Shown piece by piece: positions 1 through 5,618 of a DNA stretch of 10,086 nt. The notes beneath the pieces were generated by a model that made no database searches, was not told the origin of the DNA, and saw only the letters and a list, made by a program, of their open reading frames with translations. A program made the position numbers and the translations under genes. Every line of letters begins with the position of its first letter. The first letter of the stretch is position 1. This DNA is from Collinsella sp. AF02-46-1 (GTDB lineage Bacteria; Actinomycetota; Coriobacteriia; Coriobacteriales; Coriobacteriaceae): positions 1-10,086 of the forward strand of contig CAKXKM010000002.1 in assembly GCA_934876235.1 (NCBI GenBank). Reading direction: 5' to 3'.

Positions 1-242
1 ACCCCGAGCCCCGCGGCGCGGGCCCGCCTCACGGCGAGGGACCCTATGTTGCGGAACTGGTCGACGACGACGAGCGTGCCGGCGGGCGCGGAGGCGAACA
101 GCGCGTCGAGCTCGGCCTCCCTGTTGCGGACGGGGGCGCTGGCCAGCACCTCCCCGTCGCGGTCGACCAGGCAGGCCCAGTGCGATGACTTGCCGACGTC
201 CAGGCCGAGCACGGCCGCGGGCCTGGTGGATGTCGCTTTCAC
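1..242 (-). CDS. IS110-family transposase, N-terminal fragment cut by window edge
   Basis: This is the N-terminal 80 residues of an IS110-type recombinase, which has a RuvC-like DEDD domain and a C-terminal serine domain and catalyses RNA-guided excision and insertion. The start is GTG at 242, with GGAAGG about 8 nt upstream. The fragment contains GLDVGKSSHWACLVDRDG (residues 13-30), the first RuvC-like strand with catalytic Asp15, then VVVDQ (58-62) where the family's second acidic residue is expected. That position holds Asp61 rather than the Glu that gives DEDD its E. As far as I recall, actinobacterial IS110 members often have this DQ variant, so the fragment is not obviously broken. The later Asp pair and the serine domain lie off the window, so intactness cannot be judged. 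The 5' non-coding stretch fits the IS110 group (guide RNA upstream of the gene) rather than the IS1111 group. Confidence 0.88.
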   Translation of the reverse strand, partial: MKATSTRPAAVLGLDVGKSSHWACLVDRDGEVLASAPVRNREAELDALFASAPAGTLVVVDQFRNIGSLAVRRARAAGLG

Positions 243-254
243 GGTGGTATCCTT

Positions 255-273
255 CCGGTAGTCGTTCGACCGG
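255..273 (-). promoter_or_regulatory. Hairpin overlapping the transposase ribosome binding site
   Basis: On the minus strand, CCGGT (273-269) and ACCGG (259-255) can pair around a 9-nt loop. The 3' arm includes the first GG of the GGAAGG Shine-Dalgarno sequence (256-251) in front of the GTG start at 242. It lies between the predicted bridge RNA and the gene, so it could dampen transposase translation or mark the 3' end of the RNA. The stem is short and could be chance in GC-rich DNA. Confidence 0.35.
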
Positions 274-280
274 ATGGCCT

Positions 281-473
281 CCCCCTCGGCACTCACATTA
301 CCAGCCGCGGCGCCTGCCCGGCACTTTCCTATCAGCCGTCGGGGGCGGCGCGTCCCGCGCCGGCAGCACCCAACGGGCCCTCTCGGGGGCAGGGACGTTC
401 GGCCGTGCGCGGGCGCCCGGTCGGCGGCCCGTTCTGGGCGCGCCTCAATCGTAGCCCGAGACGGTCCCGGGCT
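281..473 (-). ncRNA. Predicted IS110 bridge RNA (target- and donor-binding loops)
   Basis: Read on the minus strand, the left end gives three hairpins in order. (a) 473-453: a 9-bp stem with one G-T pair and a 3-nt loop, a candidate 5' stem-loop. (b) 413-354: an outer stem CCCGCGC-A-CGGC pairs GCCG-GCGCGGG (11 bp, bulged A406). Next comes an internal loop with GAACGTCCC (400-392) on the 5' side and TTGGG (373-369) on the 3' side, closed by apical hairpin 390-377. (c) 345-281: an outer stem CCCCC-GA-CGGC pairs GCCG-A-GGGGG. Its internal loop has TGATAGGAAAGT (334-323) on the 5' side and GGTAATG (302-296) on the 3' side, around apical hairpin 322-304. Known: IS110-group elements encode a bridge RNA at this place with target-binding and donor-binding loops. 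GAACGTCC equals the flanking target bases (499-492), and GTAATG is the reverse complement of CATTAC at the element's left terminus. RNA ends are guesses; folding was done by eye. Confidence 0.66.
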
Positions 474-491
474 GACAATTTCGACTGTAAT

Positions 492-510
492 GGACGTTCT
501 TAAACGACTA
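492..510 (+). repeat. Truncated intergenic repeat unit at the IS110 junction
   Basis: GGACGTTCTTAAACGACTA matches the reverse complement of 8969-8987 at 18 of 19 positions. In the intact copy the unit continues with GG and then TTA; here that side is replaced by the IS110 left end. On the other side the repeat is followed by CCCAATGACTA, which runs into the stop codon of the deacetylase-like gene. This resembles a REP-type intergenic repeat that served as the insertion site. Confidence 0.7.
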
Positions 511-518
511 CCCAATGA

Positions 519-1925
519 CTACTCTGTGGTGTCATCGTCCTCGGCAAGTTGGGGGAACACGGCGTCCTTGGGCATGGTGACCTTCGTCAGCGAGGTGAGC
601 TTTTTGCCCAGCGACGTGTCCGTCTTGACCAGGTCGCTGAGCGTCACGATCTTGTAGCCGTCGGCGACAAGGCCGTCGATGATCTGCGGCAGCGCCTCGA
701 GCGTCTGCTCGGCGCATTCGTCTCTATCGGTGAGCAGCACGATATTGCCCGGCGTCACCGAATCGAGCACCGTTGAGACCTGCTCGTCGGCACCGTTGAG
801 CAGCCAGTCGCCCGAGTCAATATTCCACGAGACCACGGCGGAGACCAGGTCCATCGCATCAATCCAGTTTTGCTCGTCAAAGGCAGCGTAGGGAGCACGC
901 AGCAGCATCGTCTTCACGCCGGTCGCCGACTTAATCGCATCGGTGCCTTTCGTGATCTGTTCGCGTACCGTCTCACGGTCCTGACCCTTGAGCGAATCGT
1001 CGCTGTAGCTGTTGGATCCGATCTCGCACCCGGCATCGACAATCGCCTTGGCCGTGGCAGGCGAGGCCTCGGCCGCATCGCCCGAAAGGAAGAACGTCGC
1101 GGTAACGCCCTTTTCCTTGAGCACCTGCAAGATCTGTTTGGTGGCGCCGCTCGGACCCTCGTCAAACGTCAGCGCCACGTACTTTTTGTTGCCCTTGGGC
1201 GCCACGCTGGCGCACGCAACGACGCAATCGGTGGCGGGCACAACCTCGCCGCGGTCCTGCGTCTTGCCCGACTGCTCACCAACCCACACCTCGGAGCGGC
1301 CCTGGACACCCCATGTCTGCACATACTCGATAGCGCCCGTGCCCTCGACCTTGAGCTTGGGCTCGATAACCGTAGCCTGAACCTCGTGCTTCTCGTAGGT
1401 GTTACGGCCATCCTTGACCGTCACCTTCTCGCCGCCCTCAAGTTCGCGGCTATCCCATTTGCCCTGTTTTATGCGCTTGCCGTCCACCTTAACCGACAGC
1501 TTTTCGCCGCCATGGCGCTTGAGCACGCTGTCATCGACGGCCAGCAGGTCGCCTGCGTCGTAGGTATCGGTCAACTCCTGGTCGTCGATGAGATTCTGCA
1601 GCGTAGAGCCCACGCGCACCGCGGTCTTTTGCCCGTTGAGTTCCACGTCCACGCTGCGGTTGACGTAGCCCACGACGGCAGCGATAAACAGCACGAGCGC
1701 ACAGCCCACGGCAATGAGCGCATAGGGCAGACGGGACGGTCGGCGCGGCGAGCGCCCGTTGCCGATGCGCGCGCTGCGGTCGCTAAACCCGCGGCTATGG
1801 TTGAGGTACATCGCGCCGGGCTTACGGCGGCGACGGCGCTGACCGCTGGGCAGCTGCCCCAGGTCGCGGCGCGCCGTCGGACGCGCACCCGAACGCCCGT
1901 TTAAGTTGGATCCGTTTTGGCGCAT
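519..1925 (-). CDS. Membrane-anchored polysaccharide deacetylase-like protein, NodB domain with degenerate active site
   Basis: A 468-residue protein with a very basic cytoplasmic head (1-66, including R30-R34), one transmembrane helix (about 68-88), an extracytoplasmic region (90-240) resembling DUF348/G5-like ubiquitin-fold modules, and a NodB-type domain (about 249-435). NodB enzymes remove acetyl groups from peptidoglycan or chitin-like sugars using an Asp-His-His metal site. Here motif 1 is TFDEGP (253-258; the metal Asp is Glu256). Motif 2 reads EIGSNSYSDDSL, so both metal histidines are replaced (Asn305, Asp309). Motif 3 is RAPY (343-346), motif 4 is WNIDSGDW (367-374), and motif 5 is IVLLTD with the catalytic His changed to Thr399. 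Only the base Asp255 is retained. The fold is recognisable but ordinary metal-dependent deacetylation is unlikely. The ATG start has GGGGGAGG 5 nt or so upstream. No terminator is visible after the stop, which lies next to the split repeat and IS110 element. It follows the PRC-barrel gene on the same strand. Confidence 0.85.
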   Translation of the reverse strand: MRQNGSNLNGRSGARPTARRDLGQLPSGQRRRRRKPGAMYLNHSRGFSDRSARIGNGRSPRRPSRLPYALIAVGCALVLFIAAVVGYVNRSVDVELNGQKTAVRVGSTLQNLIDDQELTDTYDAGDLLAVDDSVLKRHGGEKLSVKVDGKRIKQGKWDSRELEGGEKVTVKDGRNTYEKHEVQATVIEPKLKVEGTGAIEYVQTWGVQGRSEVWVGEQSGKTQDRGEVVPATDCVVACASVAPKGNKKYVALTFDEGPSGATKQILQVLKEKGVTATFFLSGDAAEASPATAKAIVDAGCEIGSNSYSDDSLKGQDRETVREQITKGTDAIKSATGVKTMLLRAPYAAFDEQNWIDAMDLVSAVVSWNIDSGDWLLNGADEQVSTVLDSVTPGNIVLLTDRDECAEQTLEALPQIIDGLVADGYKIVTLSDLVKTDTSLGKKLTSLTKVTMPKDAVFPQLAEDDDTTE

Positions 1926-1946
1926 GTGCCCTCCCCCATAAACACA

Positions 1947-1976
1947 GCAAGCCGGAGCAACAGGTCTCCGGCTTGC
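1947..1976 (-). terminator. Terminator-like hairpin between PRC-barrel and deacetylase-like genes
   Basis: An 11-bp perfect stem (GCAAGCCGGAG at 1947-1957 pairs with CTCCGGCTTGC at 1966-1976) with an 8-nt loop. On the minus strand it is followed by TGTGTTTA, a weak U-rich tail. It sits 21 nt after the PRC-barrel stop codon and only about 21 nt before the deacetylase start. It therefore either ends the ytxH/PRC transcript or acts as a processing or attenuation element within a longer one. Confidence 0.72.
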
Positions 1977-1997
1977 CTCCCATCATTTGGTACGTCG

Positions 1998-2753
1998 CTA
2001 TTTTGTAGCTTTTGACGAGCCTCCGCTCGCCTTTTGGTATTCGTCCTTAAAGGCCTTGAACATGCCGCGCGTCTTGCCGAGCTGCTTGCCCAGTGCGCGA
2101 CTGCCTTTGTCCACGGCGACCGATCCCTTGTCGTCGAGCACCTTGGCGCCCTTTTTGACCTTGTCGCCCACCACGACGCTGGCCTCGGCGGCCTTGGCGG
2201 CCGCACCGCCCGAATACCCAAGCGACTTGACCTCGTCCGAGACGACCATCGCGCCGTTCTCGTAGCCGCGTAGCATCGTCGGCGGCACCTGCGTGTCACC
2301 AACCAAAACACTCGAAGCAGCACCGGCGGTCACATAGAATGCCTGCACGATGCCCGAGCGCGGCTTGAACTCGACGTCCGAGCAATAGCCCACGACGTCG
2401 CCCGATTCCGTGCGCACGTCCATACCGACCCAGATGATGCAATCGTCCAGGTTGATGTCGAGGCGCTTGGCGGCGGCGGCATCGTACGTGTCCTTGACGT
2501 CATCGACCGCAATGGCGCCCTCGTAGACACCAATGGCGTCGAGCGCTACGAATCGGTCGGGACGCTCGATCATGCCCGCGATATCGGACTGGCGGACCAT
2601 AAAGCCGACCACGCGCGTACCGCCCGGGGTAAAGACCGGAAAGTGAATCTTTCCGAGCTTTTTAGGGCTGCGCGGCGTGCCGTCCTTTTTGGTGCGCTTG
2701 TCCTCGGTAGGCTTGCGATAGATCTTGGCGCCGACAAAATCCCCGGCGCGCAT
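1998..2753 (-). CDS. PRC-barrel domain protein
   Basis: A 251-residue soluble protein with two PRC-barrel-like segments, about 1-85 (AGDFVGAKIY at 3-12 through the VVGFMV strand) and about 105-155 (WVGMDVRTESGDVVGYCSDV at 108-127). PRC-barrel domains are small beta-barrels that bind protein or RNA partners. They occur in ribosome maturation factors, photosynthetic reaction-centre subunits and many uncharacterised bacterial proteins. The C-terminal third (180-251) is rich in Lys, Gly and Ala, probably helical or disordered, and ends in a basic tail. The ATG shares its first base with the stop codon of the upstream ytxH-like gene (TAATG), so translation is probably coupled and the two products are likely made together. 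The specific function is unknown. A membrane segment is not evident. Confidence 0.8.
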   Translation of the reverse strand: MRAGDFVGAKIYRKPTEDKRTKKDGTPRSPKKLGKIHFPVFTPGGTRVVGFMVRQSDIAGMIERPDRFVALDAIGVYEGAIAVDDVKDTYDAAAAKRLDINLDDCIIWVGMDVRTESGDVVGYCSDVEFKPRSGIVQAFYVTAGAASSVLVGDTQVPPTMLRGYENGAMVVSDEVKSLGYSGGAAAKAAEASVVVGDKVKKGAKVLDDKGSVAVDKGSRALGKQLGKTRGMFKAFKDEYQKASGGSSKATK

Positions 2754-3142
2754 TATGCCTCGGTCGAGGGCTCCGCAGCCTCGGCATCAGCCTCGACGGC
2801 GTTCTCGACCACGACGTCGGCGGCAGGCGTCACGTTGCCGCCCGAAATGGCGTCGTTGAGCTGCTCGCGCAGCTGGTCCATGCGCTCGCGGGCCAGGTCG
2901 ACCTTGGCGCGTAGGTCGTCAGTCTTGGCGTCGACCATCGGGCCAAAGTCATTCACCGCGGCACGGGCCTCCTCGGCGCTGTGCTCGTAGGTGTCGCGCA
3001 TATTGTCCCAGGCGTCGTTGGCGATATCGGCAGCCATGGCGCGGGTCTCGGCGCCCGAGCGCGGGGCCAGAGCAACACCGATAATAGCGCCAGCAGCAGC
3101 ACCAAAAAGTGCGCCGGAGACAAAGCTGAAAGTCTTACCCAT
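2753..3142 (-). CDS. YtxH-domain small membrane protein
   Basis: A 129-residue protein with the typical YtxH start: a Gly/Ala-rich transmembrane segment (about 5-27) followed by LAPRSGAETR (25-34), the signature junction of the family. A long amphipathic helical stretch (35-100), probably a coiled coil, follows, with an acidic Ala/Glu tail. YtxH proteins are linked to general stress in Bacillus; their molecular role is unsettled. ATG at 3142 is chosen because GGAGAGG lies about 7 nt upstream. An in-frame ATG at 3148 is also possible but sits almost on the ribosome binding site, and upstream in-frame codons to 3214 would run through the promoter. It is the first gene of a pair with the PRC-barrel gene (1-base overlap). 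Confidence 0.85.
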   Translation of the reverse strand: MGKTFSFVSGALFGAAAGAIIGVALAPRSGAETRAMAADIANDAWDNMRDTYEHSAEEARAAVNDFGPMVDAKTDDLRAKVDLARERMDQLREQLNDAISGGNVTPAADVVVENAVEADAEAAEPSTEA

Positions 3143-3193
3143 GATCATTCCTCTCCTGCGGGCACGTCGGTGCCCACCGTTTGAATGCTGTCC

Positions 3194-3199
3194 ATTATA
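3194..3199 (-). promoter_or_regulatory. Probable -10 element of the ytxH-like operon promoter
   Basis: The minus strand reads TATAAT, a perfect -10 hexamer, about 52 nt before the ATG at 3142. No good -35 hexamer is seen at 16-18 nt, so an activator or weak expression is possible. Upstream (about 3211-3245) an inverted pair TTGCCG / CGGCAA, 17 nt apart, could be an operator or a weak hairpin. The 3143-3278 gap holds no other gene, and I see no clear terminator for the preceding operon. Confidence 0.55.
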
Positions 3200-3278
3200 C
3201 TCGCAGCGCATCACTTGCCGCTCCGCTCATCTGCGTACGGCAAAGGCGCAGGTACGTGATGGTGATAAACGCGTAGGC

Positions 3279-4112
3279 CTACTCCTGAGGCACAGCCGGC
3301 ATGGCCACCGTGGCACCCGGGTCCTCGCCGGCGCCGTCCACGAGCGGCAGGCCGCCCTCATGCGCAGGTCCTGCCGGAACCGTCGCCGCACCGCCAAAGA
3401 CGGCAGCGGAGGCCTCGTGGTTCTCGGCAACCGCGCCCTCGGTATCAATCGCCACCTGGGGCTCGTCGTCAAAGTTGGGGACGCCCTGGGGCTCGGTGGG
3501 AACGGGCTCGGCGGTCGCATCGGCAACGGGCTCGGCGTCGACCGGCACATCGCCCTCGTCAGCGCCCTCGTCCTCGGCAGCATCTTCGCCGTTCGCAGCG
3601 GCGACGGCCTCGTGAGGATCCTTGCCCTCGGCCTCGGCGCGCATGCCCAGCACCAGGTTGCGCAGGCCCGCGACCGTGCCTTCCACGTCGGGGGCAGGCT
3701 GGTCGGCGTGCAGGTACGCCCAGTCCATCATAAAGGTGGCCGACGACAGCGCACCGATGGCCAGTGCGTCGTCGGGACACGAAAGCTCGACCTCAAAGAC
3801 ACGCTCGTCATGCTCGCTTACGCGCGTGCGGCCGCACGAAATGCTACCGGCAAGACCGGTCTCGTTCATGAGCTCGACCGTCACGTGCTCCAACAGGTGG
3901 CAGAGCTCGGTCTGACCCATGCAGTCCTGGAACTCGCGGCCGGAATCACCCAGGCACAGGTGCTTGGCAATCGCGGGCACCAGGTAGTACACGCGCGCCG
4001 TGGCCTCGATGTCCTCCGAGGTCATGAGCGGCATGCCGGGGTTCACCAGCACATGCGCGCAGATCTTGTCCTCACTGACGGTGACCTTAAGGATGTTGAA
4101 CAGGCCTGCCAT
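3279..4112 (-). CDS. Stand-alone cyanophycin-synthetase N-terminal-like domain protein with acidic tail
   Basis: A 277-residue protein. Residues about 1-135 resemble the N-terminal domain of cyanophycin synthetase CphA. CHLLEHVTVEL (71-81) matches the CphA 'xHVIEHIALEL' helix, followed by a CGRTR turn (93-97), VFEVEL (105-110) and a helix rich in Ala ending in DWA (130-132). The segment contains HxxEH (His72, Glu75, His76) with Glu80 downstream, a zinc-type motif. In CphA this domain binds the polymer and has been described as carrying a cryptic hydrolytic centre. The ATP-grasp and Mur-ligase-like domains that make cyanophycin are absent. Residues about 160-277 are acidic, Ala/Pro-rich low complexity, probably disordered. 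The ATG has GGGAGAG just upstream. It lies 24 nt after the CorC-like gene and is probably co-transcribed. Domain identity rests on motif recall; the cellular role is unknown. Confidence 0.68.
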   Translation of the reverse strand: MAGLFNILKVTVSEDKICAHVLVNPGMPLMTSEDIEATARVYYLVPAIAKHLCLGDSGREFQDCMGQTELCHLLEHVTVELMNETGLAGSISCGRTRVSEHDERVFEVELSCPDDALAIGALSSATFMMDWAYLHADQPAPDVEGTVAGLRNLVLGMRAEAEGKDPHEAVAAANGEDAAEDEGADEGDVPVDAEPVADATAEPVPTEPQGVPNFDDEPQVAIDTEGAVAENHEASAAVFGGAATVPAGPAHEGGLPLVDGAGEDPGATVAMPAVPQE

Positions 4113-4136
4113 AACTCTCCCCTACTCTTCCTTGTC

Positions 4137-5510
4137 CTACTCGTCGCCGTCGTGCGGATTCGCGGAACCCGCACCCGACGTCGTCGGCTCGTCTACCGAA
4201 GACTCGGAATCCTTCTTATCGGTTTCGGCCGGAGCGATCACGCGAATGAGCGAGATGCGCTGGCCACGCATCGACTGCACTTTAAACTTGTACCCCGCGA
4301 CCTCAAACACCTCTCCGATGTCGGGCACCGAGTCGCAAAGCTCCAAAATCCAGCCGGCGATGGTCTCATAATCATCGCTTTCCTCGAGCGGCCAACCAAG
4401 CTCAATCGCGTCATCGCACGAAAAACGCCCATCGACGAGCCACTCGCGGCGCGAAAGGCGCGTGAGGTACTTGTTGTCGGGGTCGAACTCGTCCTCGATC
4501 TCGCCCACGATCTCCTCGACGATGTCCTCGATGGTGATGATGCCGGCCGTGCCGCCGTACTCATCCACGACGACCACGATCTGGTCGTGCGAGGTCTGCA
4601 TCTCGGACAGCAGCGGCAGGATGTCCTTAGTGTCGGGCACAAAGGTGGCGTCGCGCAAAAAGCCGGCGATGGGCTGGTCGCCCTTGCCGTCGAGCGCGGG
4701 CTGGATCAGGTCCTTGATGTGCGCGATGCCGGCGACGTTGTCGGGATCCTCGTGATAGACGGGGATGCGGCTGAAGCCGGTCTGGCGCATGGTAGACAGC
4801 ACGTCGGCGACCGTCTCGTCGTCCTCGCACATGGTGGTGTCCACGCGCGGCACCATGACCTCGCGGGCAACGGTGTCGCCCAGGTCAAAGATCTCGTGGA
4901 TCATACGCTTTTCCTCGTCGAGCAGGTCGTCCTGCTCCGAGACCATGTACTTGATCTCTTCTTCCGAGACGTTCTGCCGGTCGTCGGCACTCTTGATGCG
5001 CAGAATGCGGGCCAGGCCATCGGAGCAAGCGCCAGTCAGCCACACGAGCGGACGGGCGATCTTTTGGAAAAACGACAACGGTCCCACGACCTGCTTGGAC
5101 ACGCCCTCGGCATTGGCCAGGCCGATGCGCTTGGGGACGAGCTCGCCGATCACGATGGACACGAAGGCGACCGCGACGGTGATGATGACCGGCGCCAGGC
5201 CGCGCGCGATGGCGGAGAGCGGCGCGATGCCAAAGCTCATGAGCCACGTGGCGAGCGGGTCGGACAGGCTCGTCGAGGCAACGGCGGACGAGGCGAAGCC
5301 CACGAGCGTGATGGCGACCTGGATGGTGGCGAGCAGCTGGTCGGAGTCGGCAGCCAGCTTAATGGCACGCTCGGCGCGCTTGTCGCCTTCCTCGGCCTCA
5401 TGCTCCAGCACGGCGCGCTTGGCCGTGGTGAGCGCCATCTCGGACATAGAGAAGTAGCCGTTGATGAGGGTCAAAACGAGGGTAGTGATAAGGGAGATGG
5501 TTATGTCCAT
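4137..5510 (-). CDS. CNNM/CorC (hemolysin C) family membrane protein with CBS pair
   Basis: A 457-residue protein with the full family architecture. A CNNM (DUF21) transmembrane domain spans about 1-175, with SMSEMALTTAKR (21-32) and IGELVPKRIG (121-130). A CBS-domain pair spans about 205-335 with MVPR (219-222) and VDEYGGTAGIITIEDIVEE (315-333). A CorC/HlyC C-terminal domain spans about 345-427 and is followed by an acidic tail. The family is linked to Mg2+ (and Co2+) homeostasis, and some members export Mg2+; 'hemolysin' is a historical name. The ATG at 5510 is chosen because the membrane domain begins at once. A GGAGG lies 15 nt upstream, rather far. An in-frame TTG at 5576 would add 22 residues without family support. 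It is the middle gene of the hlyIII-corC-CphA-N run. Confidence 0.92.
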   Translation of the reverse strand: MDITISLITTLVLTLINGYFSMSEMALTTAKRAVLEHEAEEGDKRAERAIKLAADSDQLLATIQVAITLVGFASSAVASTSLSDPLATWLMSFGIAPLSAIARGLAPVIITVAVAFVSIVIGELVPKRIGLANAEGVSKQVVGPLSFFQKIARPLVWLTGACSDGLARILRIKSADDRQNVSEEEIKYMVSEQDDLLDEEKRMIHEIFDLGDTVAREVMVPRVDTTMCEDDETVADVLSTMRQTGFSRIPVYHEDPDNVAGIAHIKDLIQPALDGKGDQPIAGFLRDATFVPDTKDILPLLSEMQTSHDQIVVVVDEYGGTAGIITIEDIVEEIVGEIEDEFDPDNKYLTRLSRREWLVDGRFSCDDAIELGWPLEESDDYETIAGWILELCDSVPDIGEVFEVAGYKFKVQSMRGQRISLIRVIAPAETDKKDSESSVDEPTTSGAGSANPHDGDE

Positions 5511-5547
5511 CGGGAGTTTCTCGAACCTCCAAGATTCGGGACGTTGG

Positions 5548-5576
5548 GTAGTAAGCGTAGGTGACGGATAGGGCAA
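5548..5576 (-). promoter_or_regulatory. Weak candidate promoter for the CorC-like gene
   Basis: The minus strand has TTGCCC (5576-5571) and TACTAC (5553-5548) spaced by 17 nt. Both hexamers are imperfect. The 108-nt gap after the hemolysin III stop codon leaves room for a promoter, but the two genes may also be co-transcribed. Confidence 0.28.
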
Positions 5577-5618
5577 TTGCGCCGGTCGCCCGTGCGAGCG
5601 GGGCCGTGGGCGCGGTCG

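Larger units (their letters stand above)
1..491 (-). mobile_element. IS110-family insertion sequence, left end and start of transposase (partial)
   Basis: The element runs leftward out of the window. Seen: a DEDD-type transposase start at 242, preceded by about 250 nt of very GC-rich non-coding DNA with strong hairpins. The right boundary is placed at about 491/492 because the next bases, GGACGTTCTTAAACGACTA at 492-510, match the intergenic repeat unit at 8969-8992 with one mismatch in 19. The bases just inside the boundary (AAT in place of the expected GGGG context) do not match it. Known: IS110 elements usually lack terminal inverted repeats and target duplications, so repeat homology is the only way to place the end here. 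The element lies about 27 nt after the deacetylase-like gene and points the same way. The base composition is visibly more GC-rich than the host genes. The right end is not visible. Confidence 0.85.

Noticed and set aside
453..473. The strong hairpin as a terminator for the deacetylase-like gene.
   Set aside because: No T-run follows on either strand, and it lies inside the mobile element. It fits better as the 5' stem-loop of the predicted RNA.
257..512. A 10-base inverted match, AACGACTACC, between the flank (503-512) and the element just before the transposase gene (266-257).
   Set aside because: It falls outside both predicted internal loops and inside the RBS hairpin, so it does not fit a guide role. 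A match of this length can arise by chance when many segments are compared.
2991..5564. An 857-codon open frame on the plus strand spanning three minus-strand genes.
   Set aside because: It lies antisense to well-supported HlyIII-run genes and crosses their intergenic gaps. Its protein is rich in Arg, Gly, His and Asp with no family motifs, as expected when GC-biased third positions remove stops from the opposite strand.
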